From NCBI GenBank assembly GCA_029379385.1, contig CM055609.1, positions 6,324,001 through 6,388,000 on the forward strand: a DNA stretch of 64,000 nucleotides, in the 5' to 3' direction. Position numbers and translations under genes: made by a program. The DNA is from Quillaja saponaria. Lineage: Eukaryota; Streptophyta; Magnoliopsida; Fabales; Quillajaceae. Positions 12,445 through 26,100 of the stretch are shown one piece after another (within the stretch, counting starts at the first letter, position 1; each line of letters opens with the position of its first letter). Below the pieces are notes generated by a model. That model did not search any database and was not told the DNA's origin. It saw nothing but the letters and a program-made list of their open reading frames with translations.

Positions 12445-13586
12445 ATGGGAAGAGGGAAGATTGTGATTCGAAGGATCGATAATTCGACTAGTAGGCAAGT
12501 AACTTTCTCAAAGAGAAGAAGTGGGTTGCTGAAAAAGGCTAGGGAGCTTTCAATTCTTTGTGATGCAGAAGTTGGACTGATTGTTTTTTCTAGCACTGGC
12601 AAGCTATATGATTATGCCAGCACCAGGTTTTCATTCCCTCTCTCTCTCTCTCTCTCTCTAAACAGTTTGCATAGGGTACTCCCCGATCTAGAGTTTTTCT
12701 CTTTATAGAAGTTGGGATTTACATGTTTCTGATGATAACTTTGGTAATATTCTTAAACCATAAATAGAAGATAAACTAAAAGTGAAAGATATACATATCA
12801 ATAGCAGGATTTTGGTACATGTGAGCATCACAAGGAGGATAAAATGGAATCTGAAAAGATATGACAAGAAATCCTGGTAACATATATTAGACAAATTAAT
12901 ATGGGATGATTGAAGTTACGAAATATATACCTCAGTTTTATGTGATTAAGATTGAAAGGAAAATTTAATGTACAGGACGGTACTTGTGATGTTATATGCT
13001 TCCAAATGTTTGGAGAGTTAAAAACTTCGTATATATGTGTCTATTCATATACGAATAATGATATGGATGATTAATCTAGAATACAAGATCAAGAGAAAAG
13101 GTATAAAATGAGAAAATCGTAAGAAGGTTGAGCTAGGTTGTAACCGTTGAAAAACAGATATGTGAGATAATTGTTTATGGTGGGTTGGAGTCCTAACATA
13201 AACCTGTTGTGGCTAGTTAAGAAATATAACTTAGTACAAGTGAAAACGATTAGAAGAGGCAGAAGGAGACTCGAAATTGCAGGGGGTGTCATTAAAAAAA
13301 GTTATAATTGTTGAATGAAAGAAAAAGATTCACGGACTTTCTAGTTTGAAAATAATAAGATTTAGTTAAGTTGAATTGATCATAAACTAATTATAAGATT
13401 ATCAGTAAAGGATTAGCCTTGGAGTTGATTGACCAAGTAATGAAAATAACAGTAGTTTCTTGCATCAGTAGTACTACCAGTCTATCACACACATCAATAG
13501 AACTTCCATTGCTAACCCACTACTAGGTCACACTGGCTAAGTTGTGAAGAGTGTAATTGTATAAATGGTTGCTAGTTGAGAACGTG

Positions 13587-13622
<36 letters not shown>

Positions 13623-16600
13623 AATTAACTAAAGTAAGTTTTCCTAAAGAAATGAATTTTCATTTTCATTTTTGTATCATTATTCAAACGTTAATATATT
13701 TATGTACTACTAATTACGTGCATGCTTGACTATTTTAGTGCTTATCGTGATAATTGCTACTTGAATCCTGCATTTAGATAGTGATTACAACAGTAAAAAC
13801 TTGAACTTTGTTCTTCATCCATTTTCTGATTAAGATCACTAGGTCAAAAGAAATATAGAAGCCAATGAGGAAGAAATTATATATTGAATTCAATAATTCA
13901 GACTTTAGATTTTACTGAATATATATATGCTTTTGAAGATCTCTCTCTTTCTCGTTTTCCTTTCATGCCTCTTCTTTTTGTACAGTAGTTTTTTGTTTTC
14001 TTGGGTAGGATTTAATAATTAGATATATCATTGATCCCATATGTTCAGTTTCATATATTAAGTCACATATAAAGAAGTAGAAATATATAGAGGAAATAAT
14101 GCAAAACTTATGGTCTGCACGTGTTCTGAACTTCTGATGCCCAAAATACGTAATTTCAGTTATACATATGCTAGCTGTTAGGTTTGGGAGTGTTTGTATA
14201 TACAATGCAGTTTAAGGCTATGTTTGGGCGTTAACTAGGGAAGGGAAGGGAAGGGAAGAGGGGAGAGGGAAGAGGGGAGAGGGGAGAGGGGAGGGGAAGT
14301 AGTGGATGTATGTTTAGCTAGCATTCAGTGCACCTCAACTAATTTTTAGAACTTTTTCATTACGACATCTGCTAAAAATATTTGAATTTAAAGTCATATT
14401 TTTTTACCATTAAGCCAATTCATGAGTTATTAAGAACTTTTAATAATGATATGAGAGGATTGAGATGAAATAGTCTCTACATATGTCTTCCACCAATCTT
14501 GAGGAAAAAAACATTATTAAAGAGGATGAGAAAGGAAGAGATTGACTCCCTTTGGTTCTACTGTTCCTCTTAAATAAAAAACGACCACCAAATAAGATGA
14601 TTAATATCCCTTCCTACTTCACTTTCTTCACAATTGCTTGTTCTTACAATGTAAAAAAAACCTTTTATGAAATTTTGAGACATCAGAACGTCAAACTGAA
14701 AGGTACAGAAATAATAAGTTCAAAGCGGTTTAGTCAAAGCACAAAGTTGCTCACTACTTTCCAATTTTCCATCAAAAATCGGAGATTTTAAAACTTAGAA
14801 GGGTGAAACTAAACCCCCCCAAATGTCTCTCAATTCATCCGAAGCTGCCAAAATTATGTAGACATTCTATTATTGACCATCAACTTCCAGTTTTTTACTG
14901 TTTTATATCCTAGTTAATATTGGGAGTGCTGTTCAAAGTTCATACAGCATGGTCTTACAAATTTTTTTTTTTTTTTTTGGTCGATTGGTTTAAAGTAAGA
15001 TGAAAGATATTCCTAACATGCAAATTTTATATATATGCCTTCAACTATCAAGTCTTTTGGATTAAGAGTTCAGCTAATAATCAATTGACATACTCTTTCC
15101 TGCGAGTTCATAATTTGAATTGAAGAGAAACATAATATACTATTGATGTCATGATTCATGACTCTTACAATTTTGGCAGCGTGAAAGCTGTTATTGAACG
15201 CTTTAACAAGCAGAAAGAGGAACATCACCAGCTTATGAGCCCTGCTTCAGAAGCAAAGGTAATAATCCCTGTCTACTCCAAATTCCATGACAATTCTCAT
15301 GCAAGAATAGAAGCATATTTGTTGATCTTCATAACTTATCCAGCACACGACTGATAGTCATATTTACTTGATATATGTTATATACTGGAAACAAGAGTCT
15401 ACTAGCAACACCAAAGGTAAACGGGATCTTTTTCTGTTCTCCTGTCATAATGCACAAAAACTGGTAGTCATGTATCTGAATCTGATAGTTGCAGTTTAAA
15501 TCGATAGAATTTTATATACTACAGAATACAGATCTGTAAAAACTCAAGCAAATACAGAATAGGGACAGATGCACCCATTTGCAGAGTAATGAGTAATTGT
15601 GCAACTTAAGACTGGAAACAGATGCAAAACAAACAAATTTGAGCAGGTCTCAAAGAACTCAAAAGAGAGACCAGAACAGGGTATATAGAAGTAGAATTAT
15701 TTATGACATTAACATTCTCGTGCAATTACTTGATTTTCTACAAAAGGTACTACAAGGTCAGTACAATTTCTGTACATGAAGCATCAATAACACTTGCCAA
15801 GTCAATTCTTTACATGCTCCAAGATTTGCATGGATGATTATTTCAGCAATAAAAGACTAAGAAAGTCAAGGCTAGTTAACAAACAATGACAGGAAAAGCA
15901 ACAGTCTGTTATAGGAAGAGAACATAGATCTAGATTGACACGAATAGGAATACAGGTGCAGTCACAATTCACAAGAAAGTAGATGTATATGGTTGACAAT
16001 ATCAAGGGGAATTTGTCATCCATTTGGGATTTACTTTCGACTGTCATCTTCACCCCAAGTGAAGGATGCAAGCAATCCCATCTAGGAAATTAGGACTTAC
16101 TTGTGCATAACCCATTAATTTGATGCAGAAGTAATGGAGGAAAGCATAAATGATGCATGGTAAACACAGTTGAACAAATTGAGCTACATCTCCAACAAAC
16201 GGTCAGTTGGAAGAGATGGAGGAAAGAGGAAATGTCAAGATGCTAACATTTACCGTCATGCAGATGGTAATATATCCATAAGATCGGAAGCTTGAGTTCA
16301 TGCCTCTGCTTTCATCAGCAGTAAATAAAGGAGAACTGCAAAACTATTTCAATGATAAAGGAAGCTTGAATGGTCCATGAAGAGCAAATTACAAGTTATT
16401 GATGTAATTCCATAAAAAAGTAGTTCGTTTTTCTGCACTAATCCTTATATTGTAACGTAGGCTTGCAGTCTTAGGTTGGTTGGAAGATGAAAGGATTACA
16501 GAAGATCTGTTAGCAAAGATGAAAACCAGAGATATGAAATTTCTGCAGTGCAAACCAAACAATTCCAGCAAACAAACAAAACGAATTTCTAGCAAGTCGG

Positions 16601-19600
16601 CTCCTTTGACAAATCAAATTTTGAGGAAAAAGAATGGTCTTGGTCCAAGACATCTCCTATATATTGCAATTGTACAACCAAAGAAAAGAAAATCTTGTCT
16701 AAATTTTTCTAAACCCATAGAGGTCAGTGAATCATATTGGGAAATGGTTCAGGAAACAAATATCTTAGTTTGATTCTACCTATAATTTGAACTAATAGTT
16801 ATTTTTGGGAGAAGGAGCGAAGAAAGAGAACTGAGGAAGAAGAAAAGGAAAGTGTTCAACAAAATTCCATGTCTGAAGAGAGAACTAAGAATAAGGCCCA
16901 ATTACAGGATATCCAAGAAGAAGCCAAATCCTACTAGAAAAACTACCCAAACCATTCAATCGAATAGGTAAAAACTCCAAGAAATTGCAAATTAAATAAA
17001 ACTTCCCAACTAAACCCTAATTAAAATCAAATCCATGATTAACCAACTACACAGTGATTCAACTATAAGTCCCTAATTTCTACTGGCCTTGATTTCTATT
17101 TAGAGTTAAATGTGGAGCTTAACAATATATTACAAGATTAACTATTCTTCCATAATCCAATTATAAAAAGGCTCCTCCAAACATCTTATTGAAATGTATT
17201 ATTTTCCTGGATGCCTAAACTATCAGGTAATAGAAAACTGGAAAATGATAAGGTGTCTCATGGACAAAACTTAATAGGTTTTTCCCATGTTCACAGACCA
17301 GGAGTTAAGATCTTCCAGTCCTATTATGAAACAAGTTTGTGAGGCGCTGCTTCGAGGTTGCAGCTATGAAGCAGCCTTACAAATCATGTTGCACTATATT
17401 GGAATTTATGAACAAGAGAGAAATTCTACATTTTTTAAACATGACTGCTGTCTAAAAGGACATGTAATTTGGTGGACTACACTGGTCCAGCAATTTTCAT
17501 ATATGTTATATGATAACTGTCTATGGGGATCTCTTTTTGGGGTCCAGGAAGATAAGACCCCAGACCTCAGCTTTATAGGAGGCTTTTGTGTAGCTGCTGT
17601 GGTTCTGTTATACCTCATTTAGCCCTGCTGGTGAAGTAAAACATATATTTTTTTTTTTGGGAGTTTCAAAAGAGAGAAGTTCTAAACAAAGTAACCATGA
17701 CACCAGTATCAACCAATCAGTTTTAGAGAATTAATTCCTTGTATAACTACTCCTTCACAAAATGATAAAAAGAACCCATCCTTTCTGCAATCTTTACCTA
17801 AAATGAAATCCACTCTCTTTCACACATCTTTGCTCCTTACTAGCATTTTCTCCAGTTTAAAAGTCCAAGATGCAGCAAAATCAAAGGAATTCCCAATAGC
17901 TGACACATAGATTAAGATGTGTTTCATGCACCAGACTTCCCAGATCTTGAGCTGCTCTCTGGACATTTTAACCATGAGAAAATTGATTTGTGTACAACAT
18001 ATATCAGAAAATATCATACATTATATGTATGCACATTGGAAAAGCAAGACCCATCTCTAGAAAACTTCTTTAGATTTTAGACAATGAAATACCCTAGTGC
18101 ATCTCTTAAAAGGCCAAGACCTCCTACCTGAAGTACCTGCGGTTTACTCATAAAATTTGTTCTTGACTACATTGTGCAGGTTTTCTTTGGCTGGTCCAGA
18201 GACACAAATTCTCCCAACTCCCACTTTCAATATCTAGAAGGAGCCAATGATCCAGAATTCCTGGTCCACTCCTCTGTTCTGACTTGTCGAATCCCCCAAA
18301 GACATTCTCCAGTTAGATATTCTACTCCAACATCACCATTACATATAGGTCAGTATGAGATTACTTATAGCAATCCTGAAATTCCCAAATTGAGGTACAA
18401 CTTACAGATATAATGAATTTATTCAATAAATCACATGCTTAGTTCAAAGGTGGGGCATGAGAGACATCCGACAAATCAATGACAAAGAGACATTTAAATC
18501 AAAGAAAGAAAGAAAACATTTGCTTCAGCCCAAATACCCCTAGTTACAATTTCAACTGACATTGACTCTATGAACAGTCTATCTGGTTTCATATCAAATG
18601 ATAGCAGGACCTCCTCATACTAGATACGTCGTGTATCTTTTCATGCAAGTAAAAAAGTTCCAATGCTTATCATCTCAATCGAATTGTCTCCCTATTTAAA
18701 GGTGGTATACTATATTCTTAAAGGCTTAAGCTAAATCATCACAAGATTATATGGGGCAATGCATTAACACCGATAAGCCAAAGTGGACTATATCTTAAAG
18801 GCTTAAGCAGGATCAATACAACCCACAATTTTAATATTTAGACCTAAAGGAAAATCTAGCATTTCAGTTATGGCTCTTAGCTCAAATGTCACAATTCAAT
18901 TTTTCTTCCTAAACCATTCTTCAGTAGTCATAAATAAAGACTGGATTAATAACTACTTAAGATCACTATTTTAATGACACGGTGGTAAAGTTAAATGAAG
19001 TTATAACAACTTATTCCATTTTAGACATGTTTTCCATGCTTGTCTTTGATAACATTGAATAGGTTTGATACAGTTTCTTTTACTTGCTAGTTTTGGGAAA
19101 GGGAGGCAGGAAGCTTGAGGCAACAACTGCAATACTTGCAAGAATGCCACAGGTAAATCATCTTATCCAGTTCTATCACACCTTATGTAGTCAATATGTT
19201 ATGAGTAGGACCATTTGAATATTATAAACCATAACATCTTATTCTTTTTTAGCATATTGTTTTTATAGTAAAAAAAAATATAAAATGACAAAGGATGCAA
19301 CTAGAGTAGATTTTGAGTATATAACAGGAAATATAGAAACAGAAAAAATGAAATGAATCTCTCATCCCATTTTTCTCTCAAAAAGGACTAATAGGTTCTA
19401 GTCTATGATGCTTTTAGAAGACCAATATGCCATATTGTGAGGATTTAAGTTCCAAATAAGCATTAGTTAACGTTTTTTATAAATGTCCTCAAAAAAAAAA
19501 AAAATTGTCACACTTCATATGAAGTGAATTTTATTTCCGATCCTTTACTCATTTCCTTTTACACATTTATAAATGGTTAAAATAATTAAATCAAAGCATT

Positions 19601-22600
19601 TTTCACATTGAACCAAATGAGGCTGGACGGGGTAAAACATATGGTTAGGAGGAGATTCTAGGAAGGAAGCTGAAAAACTAAAAAAGAAGTAACAGGTTTT
19701 CTAATGATATTTGGGACTAACTAGTTTGTCCAAGAAAAAATAAGACTTGCACTGCTATGAAACACGGGTAAATGTATGTCATACGAGTACCAGGTCTAGT
19801 ACTCCTTCAGTGCACCTTGGTCAGTACTGCTTATGTACCAATTTTTTTTCCCTAATTTCAGGTACAACTTTACTTCGTACCTAGGGCCAGTAGTTGTAAT
19901 TAACGAACAAAATAAGAAATTACATTCAAGAAAAATTAGTTTTGGTAAAGTTATTTAAAATAGAATTTATAATTATGTCATTATACATTTATTGATACTA
20001 AAAAGTTTATCAAACTAGTCCAGAATTCTATCAATATTCAAAACAAACATTTATTCTATGACTTAACCATTGAATGTCCTCTCATAATATATAAAATATA
20101 TTGTTTAATTTAATGTACCTTGCCGTACTCGTACCCTGATTTTTGTCGAAAATGACGAACGCACGTACCTGTAGCATATTGTACCACACTGAAGTACCAA
20201 TATCAGTGCTTCCTTACTTGTGCACATTTTTACCATCGAGATAATAATAAAAAGATATCAACAAAACCTAAAAAACACATTGGCTCTAATAATCCTAGAA
20301 TAGGCTAACTAAGAGGAACTAGGAAGTAAAACTCAACAAAACAAAGTGAACATGAACTTTCTCTTATATTGTTGATAATACCTTATTATCAAAAGTTCTC
20401 TACGTGCCATCCCACATCACTATAATACACACCACGATTGGCATTCCACATGTTGCAACAATAGCCCAATTTTTTATTCTAACATTTTGAAAAAGCCATT
20501 AGTCCCTATAATAATTCATTGTATCTCAAACAAAGAATCGGCCAAAAATCATATGTAAGGTGTAGTGAAAGAGACTATTCATCGGCTCTATTCGTTTAAT
20601 AAAGACAGCGACAACTGTCTACAATGCTACTTCTTACCTGGGCCATCATGTCTTCTGTCCTTTTCTTTAACCTAAAGTTTGGCATCTGGTTATCTAGAAT
20701 TTGATTATAACATTCCGTCACATGCGCCAACAAAAGCTCATTCTTCATGATAAAGATAAAAAAGAAAATAGCTCAAGTTAACTCTTGGTGTAAGTGTATT
20801 GTGATAGAAGATTCTCTTGTGACTTTCTCCCATAGTTCTTAGACTAACTCGCAAATCAAATTAATAAACTTGAGAGTTCGGAGGAACCCTTTTTATACTA
20901 GAAGCTACTGTATTACCATTTTTTTTTTTTTTATGAGATGAAATTTTATTGAGAAAGAAAGAAGTATTGTCTATTAAAGCCATGACATATGCTTTTGAAA
21001 ATAGACAAGAATGGAATGGAGGCCTTAATTTCTCTGTACTTTTGTCAAAGACTCCTCAATAAGAATATAGGTCTCAGACAGATGACATTTTTTGAAATTT
21101 TCATATCTGGTCTTGATCTATGCTTAACCCCTCTCACCTAGTTTCAGAGTTTGACTCATAGTTACAAGGATCGCGGTACGTTCCGGGACGTGGCACGGGT
21201 ACGGGGAAAATCATGGGACGATAGGGGGTAGGCTTAGTTAGTTCGCTATTTCGGGGCGTGGTACACTTGAAGTACTTATTTGGGCCACTTTATTATATTT
21301 TGGTGGTGTACTTCACATTAAATTTTACTAAATGAATGGAAGTACATAATATTTAATTTATGGTACCAGAAAGATAATAGCCTACTAATTATATAAATAT
21401 ATACATATATAAAAGAAATAAGTAATAATTGATATAGGCTGAAATTGTGATCATATTTTTATATTTTCTAGGTGAAAAATCTTAAAATTTTGGGTCGCTA
21501 GTTTTAATAACCTAGATCGCGAACAACAATAATCCCAGTATACAAAAGAACCACGATCCCAGAACTGAAATTCCGGAACGTGGAATGCAGGGGTATCAAG
21601 AGATCCCGGTAACTATGGTTTGACTCGTACAATATATTCTTCAACTGTTGCGTCTCTTAGTGTCACTTGTATTCTTAAAAGAATCAACACAATAATACTT
21701 CTACTCCACTTGATGTAACATCTTTTCTACTTCAACCAAGAATTTGGAGGATCTAGTAGACAATCCACTTGCACAGTATCCTTCAAAAGGAATCATATAT
21801 ACCAACGACCTCTGGGTCTAATAGCGCTCCACACATGAACAAGGATGGAGTGTGAGATCGTGAGTAATAAATATAATAGCCGCAAGCATGATGATTTACA
21901 AACAAATCACTAAGAAAGTAAAATGTTGCATAGTAGGATATATGTTAGAAGATTCCTTAGGATATATAACGAAATTATAAACAAAATGTGAAATGGTATA
22001 ACCTAGAAGTATACTTCAAAGTGCACCATTGACTAGAGGCTAAGAGAAAAGGAGGAATTATACTTTGAAATTTAGAACATAAGAGACAAAGAAGAAATTG
22101 CATCTAAAAAGTACACCAATCAAGGAAAAAAAATAGAATATTTTAGGCAATTAAAAAGATATTAAACATTTAAACTAGAAGTTATTAAAACTTCAGAGTA
22201 TGACAGTATACCCTGTACTTCTTGATAAATGCAGGAAATTGAGGGGTGAAGAACTTTCTGGTTTGAGTACCAAAGATCTACAAAATCTGGAAAATCAACT
22301 GGAAATGAGTTTGAAGGGAGTACGCATGAAAAAGGTAAGAAACGTTTAGCCTAAGAAATATATACTAGTTTATATTTTGAGATGCCATACTCTAGTATAC
22401 GTAAGAAGCATTACAGTTACATACTTACATGGTCATTGCTTTTCCTGCAGGAACAAATTTTAAGTGATGAGATAAAAGGACTACACCAAAAGGTTTTCCC
22501 ATTAAATTACTTATTCTTCTCAAACAGCTACTTCCACATAATATAACAAACTTTCAGTGATTGGATACAGGGAAATCTCATTCAGCAAGAAAATGTGGAA

Positions 22601-23138
22601 CTCTATAGAAAGATAGACCTCATCCGCAAAGAAAATGTTGAACTACAGAAGAAGGTAAACTGAGAATATTGCTTAAATGATTTAAGATTCATTTCTCATT
22701 CACCTTTTCACTACTAATATAAGAACTCCAAACACGCTTGCACATGCACAGACATAAGAAGAAGGAGGGGATATCAACCAGATGTCCCTAACGTATCCTT
22801 CCTGGGTTATTCATATATTGCTGTCAAGCTTTCTCCTAGCTAAACCTTAATGGGAGTTTGTCTGTTCTAGGTTTGTGAAGCAAGGGTCGTAAATGAAGAG
22901 AACAGAACATCTCACCCTCCAGCATATACTATCAGCGGTGGATACGACTTACATGCACCCATTCGCCTCCAGCTAAGCCAGCCGCAGCCTCAACATAATG
23001 AACCACTGGACAAATCAATGAAATTGGGGTACTAACTGTCACACAATCGCACAATAATCTACAGCTTATGAGTCCTATATATTTCAACTATAACACAATA
23101 TACTCACTCAAATTTGCAACAGATTACAACTGCATTGA
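12445..23138 (+). CDS. MADS-box transcription factor, AGL17/ANR1 clade (MIKC type)
   Basis: Eight coding exons join without a frame break: 12445-12626, 15180-15258, 19091-19152, 22235-22334, 22451-22492, 22571-22654, 22871-23028 and 23123-23138. They give 240 residues, the usual length for the clade. Exon 1 is the DNA-binding, dimerising MADS domain ([21 protein letters not shown] to GKLYDYAST). Exon 2 gives the I region ([16 protein letters not shown]). Exons 3-6 form the keratin-like K domain, with [21 protein letters not shown] and [20 protein letters not shown]. Exon 7 is the variable C-terminus ([13 protein letters not shown]). The final exon has only 16 coding bases and supplies LQLH-stop, the conserved end of this clade. 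All introns are GT-AG. Introns 1-3 are 2.6, 3.8 and 3.1 kb. The closest Arabidopsis relatives are probably AGL21, ANR1, AGL17 and AGL16. Some of these act in root responses to nitrate, but the role of this gene is inferred only from the family. Confidence 0.93.
12638..12659. repeat. (CT)n microsatellite just inside MADS intron 1
   Basis: An uninterrupted TC/CT run starts about 12 bp after the exon 1 donor site of the MADS gene. It is likely length-variable between individuals. Confidence 0.9.
13591..13620. repeat. (AT)15 microsatellite in MADS intron 1
   Basis: A perfect AT dinucleotide run of about 30 bp inside intron 1 of the AGL17-like gene. Confidence 0.95.
14238..14299. repeat. G-rich purine minisatellite in MADS intron 1
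   Basis: The plus strand carries consecutive GGGAA units followed by AGGGGAG units with almost no pyrimidine for about 60 bp. Four GGG runs separated by AA occur in a row at the left end, fitting the classic quadruplex pattern. It lies on the coding strand of the gene, so it could also form in the pre-mRNA. Confidence 0.85.
15259..19090. other. MADS intron 2, no nested gene recognised
   Basis: This 3.8 kb intron holds open frames of 60-111 codons (for example at 16480-16773, 17287-17622 and 18174-18413). None shows a known motif, and none chains to another through credible splice sites. I treat them as chance frames. Large second introns are usual in MIKC MADS genes. Confidence 0.5.
19749..20209. 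mobile_element. Short DNA-transposon-like element (hAT-type MITE candidate), MADS intron 3
   Basis: The segment is bounded by imperfect inverted ends: GCACTGCTAT on the left, and on the right a sequence whose reverse complement is GCACTGATAT. Inside each end are further partly inverted stretches rich in GTAC and CGAGTACC motifs, as in short plant hAT-derived elements. Length is about 460 bp, with no coding capacity. I could not identify a clean target-site duplication, so the exact borders are uncertain. Confidence 0.45.
21157..21617. mobile_element. Non-autonomous hAT-like element (MITE) with 8-bp target-site duplication
   Basis: The element is 461 bp. It starts CATAGTTAC and ends GTAACTATG, perfect 9-bp terminal inverted repeats that extend imperfectly through GGATC. 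It is flanked on both sides by the same 8 bp, GTTTGACT, at 21149-21156 and 21618-21625. An 8-bp target duplication is the hallmark of hAT superfamily insertion. There is no transposase frame, so it must have been moved in trans. It sits in intron 3 of the MADS gene in a GC-richer patch than the surrounding intron. Confidence 0.8.
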
Positions 23139-26100
23139 CAACTGTGGATGGTTATTTGTCAATATCCCATAAGCAACTTGCCCACAGAAAGACTTTGAAC
23201 TTCTGTAAGTGACATCTTCTACCTCAACAGCCAGCCTACTACATTCAGAAGGACCATCAATTCATATTTGGTCTGAAATGATTTATGAAACATGTTTTGT
23301 GGTTGCTCTCATGGATCAGACAAACCAGCTATATGTGTAAATTATATGCAATAATGAAATCATTAAATGTTCCTAGTATTGTTTTATCAGACTTCTTACA
23401 TCCGTTCTGACGGAATCAGAGGGATTATGGATCATAACCATCTCTCCATATCCCTTTGATGACTACTAAGCATCAGAAGAAGTGAATATTCAAATTGGTT
23501 CTGCTTGTTTTTCCAACATCCTTGATGAAAAGTCCAGAATGAACAACAAAGAAAGAATAAAAAGAAACACTTTGTATTATTAAAATTACAACAGTGCATA
23601 ATTGACAAATAACATATAACATTCTTTTTTCTATTATGAGTTTGAAGAAATGAAGCAATTATACTGCTTAATTTAAAATCTTTATCAGAAATCTGAAAAT
23701 GAAGTACAAAAAATTGAAACAGCGCACAGAGCTTTTAAAATCAGTTAAATACATGAACTAAAACCAACTCTAATTGGAGAAGCCCAGCTATACTAGTTGA
23801 TACTCTAATGCTGTAAATTCATCATTTTAGCAGTACCTACCAATGCCTAATAATGGCAAGCTTATTGAGTTACACATACAAATGCCGGCACATCATAAAG
23901 TTTGTAAACAAACAATGCAAGTGCCAAAAAAGAACTAAGCTGTTTATTGGATAAATTAAGTACTTTTACCTTCGTAATTACTTCATCTTCATATGCACCC
24001 TCATAATAAACAATATTGACATAACTAATGCATCTGACCAAGTTTTGATTACAAACACATCCTTCTCACAATCATACAGACACAAGGACAGGCTTGCCAT
24101 ATAATTAGGACAATCTAAATGAAATTTATCCACAAAATCACAGGGGAAGTAAAAAAAAAAACTCCTTTTACGGTGGGATGGATGGGAAAAAGATAAAGGA
24201 AAAATCAATAGGTGCAACTAACAAGAACATCAGATACTTGCAACAAGCCATTTGCTTCACACACAAAAAAAGATATTATCATCAGATTTGACATATTAAG
24301 CATTGAAAAACAACTGCAATGTGATGAATCTAAAACAAACTGCATAACTTTTGAACAAACCCCATGTCCTTTTCGTACCTGATTCCTCCTTTTGCCTGGT
24401 CTAGTAGAAGATATGTTTCCCAGATTAAATGTCCATCCCATCCCTTTGCTTGCTGATCAAGAAGATATACAACTGTTATTTTATGGTTTCACACTTTAAG
24501 CATGCTAGCAGCTTCTTTTTGAAGTGTGCACTGAACAAAACCAAGAGTTTACTCATCGTACCTGTTGCAGGTTCTCAATCAACTCTCATTTCACTGTAAA
24601 TGTCCAGAATGTAAATACTGGTTAATCTACTTTGTCAAAGTTAGGAAAAAATTAAATTAATTCCACCAGCAGCATATAATGAGAAGATAAGCTTAAATTC
24701 GATCACTTGTGGAGGGGTTTCCATTAGACCAAAAACATGTACAAAGTATCATAGATCAAAAATTTATTTCAAACGGTAAGAAAAGCAAACAGGCACCCGA
24801 CCAATCTATATCCTTGATCTTACCCTCCACCCTTTCTCTTGAATGAGCAGTAAGTGCCATTAGACTCAAAAATATCAATAACCAAACAGTGCAATATAGA
24901 ATAAAATGGGGATTCTATCAAAGAATCAATTCATCAAAAAAACTTAATTTGTTCGATAAGGCCCCAAGAACACTTTTAATTTGAAACCTGTCCTCTCACA
25001 AGCAAGCCCACTGGGATTTTGACTAGAAGACTTGAGGTGGCTAAGATTGAACTCTTGACCACTTGATCACCCATGATCTACAGTGTCAAAAATCATTTAA
25101 CCTGAAAGCTTAATCTTTTAGGTAAAATCATAAAATTACCATCAGTAACATCATCCCAAAGGATGGATTGATGCAGGATATAGAAGGAGCACGCAACCAT
25201 CTGTATCCCTTACAACAATTACAAATCCCATTAAGCCATTATGAATATTCCTTCAGTTTCAGGCATCGTGGATATGTTCATAATGCATCATATAAGGGCA
25301 AAGAGATTTTGCACACCCCACATTTTGGTTGAGCAGTTATTCTATATAATGTTAGTACAAAGGTCACCAAAAATGTCTTCTTGGGTCTGACCGAAAGGAA
25401 AGTGAAAAGTTGCATTTCATGTAAAATGCATTAGTCATGTAACATCATAGTATGAGTAGAACCAATGCCATATAGACCAAAGTGCAGCAACAATCAAGAT
25501 TGTATATCCACAATCATGGTATATAAAAAGATCTAAAAAGTCCGGGTCAATTCTATAATCTTGAAAAAATAGCCCTATATTTTCTGCTGAACAAGAGAGA
25601 TTGAGAAATATATTACTTTTTCAGTTCAAAGAAGAGGGGAAAAGGAAATAGAAAAAGAGTCAAATCATAAAATTGAATGCATCAAAAACATGGAAAACTA
25701 CCATAAGAAACAGCATAGAAATACTAAAATCCATGAGAATGCATCCCTAGAAACCAACTTAATCTTTGGAGATTAAGTTTCAGAAGTATCTCACTCCATA
25801 ACCATAACAAACAAGAAGAAACTGTTACTAACTTAACAAGTATATACCCCCTTGCCTTACTATTTTAGCTATTGCCCAAGAACACCAGTTAAGAAAAAAA
25901 TAGGCATCGGATTTCCTCTCAACAAAAAAAAATGCAGAGATGACACAAATCGCTTTTGTGGTCAATTCCTGCTCGTACAACACCACCCTCACCTTTTCTT
26001 CGTCTTATTTCACTAAAGTCCCAGTTCACAAGGGCTGGCACTTCAAAGGTTTAAAGAGAAAATAAAGAAATATGCCCTGTTATGCATCCTATAATCCCAA

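Noticed and set aside
16480..18413. Nested gene in MADS intron 2 (frames of 79-111 codons)
   Set aside because: The peptides show no recognised motif, the frames do not connect by plausible splice sites, and the composition equals the surrounding intron.
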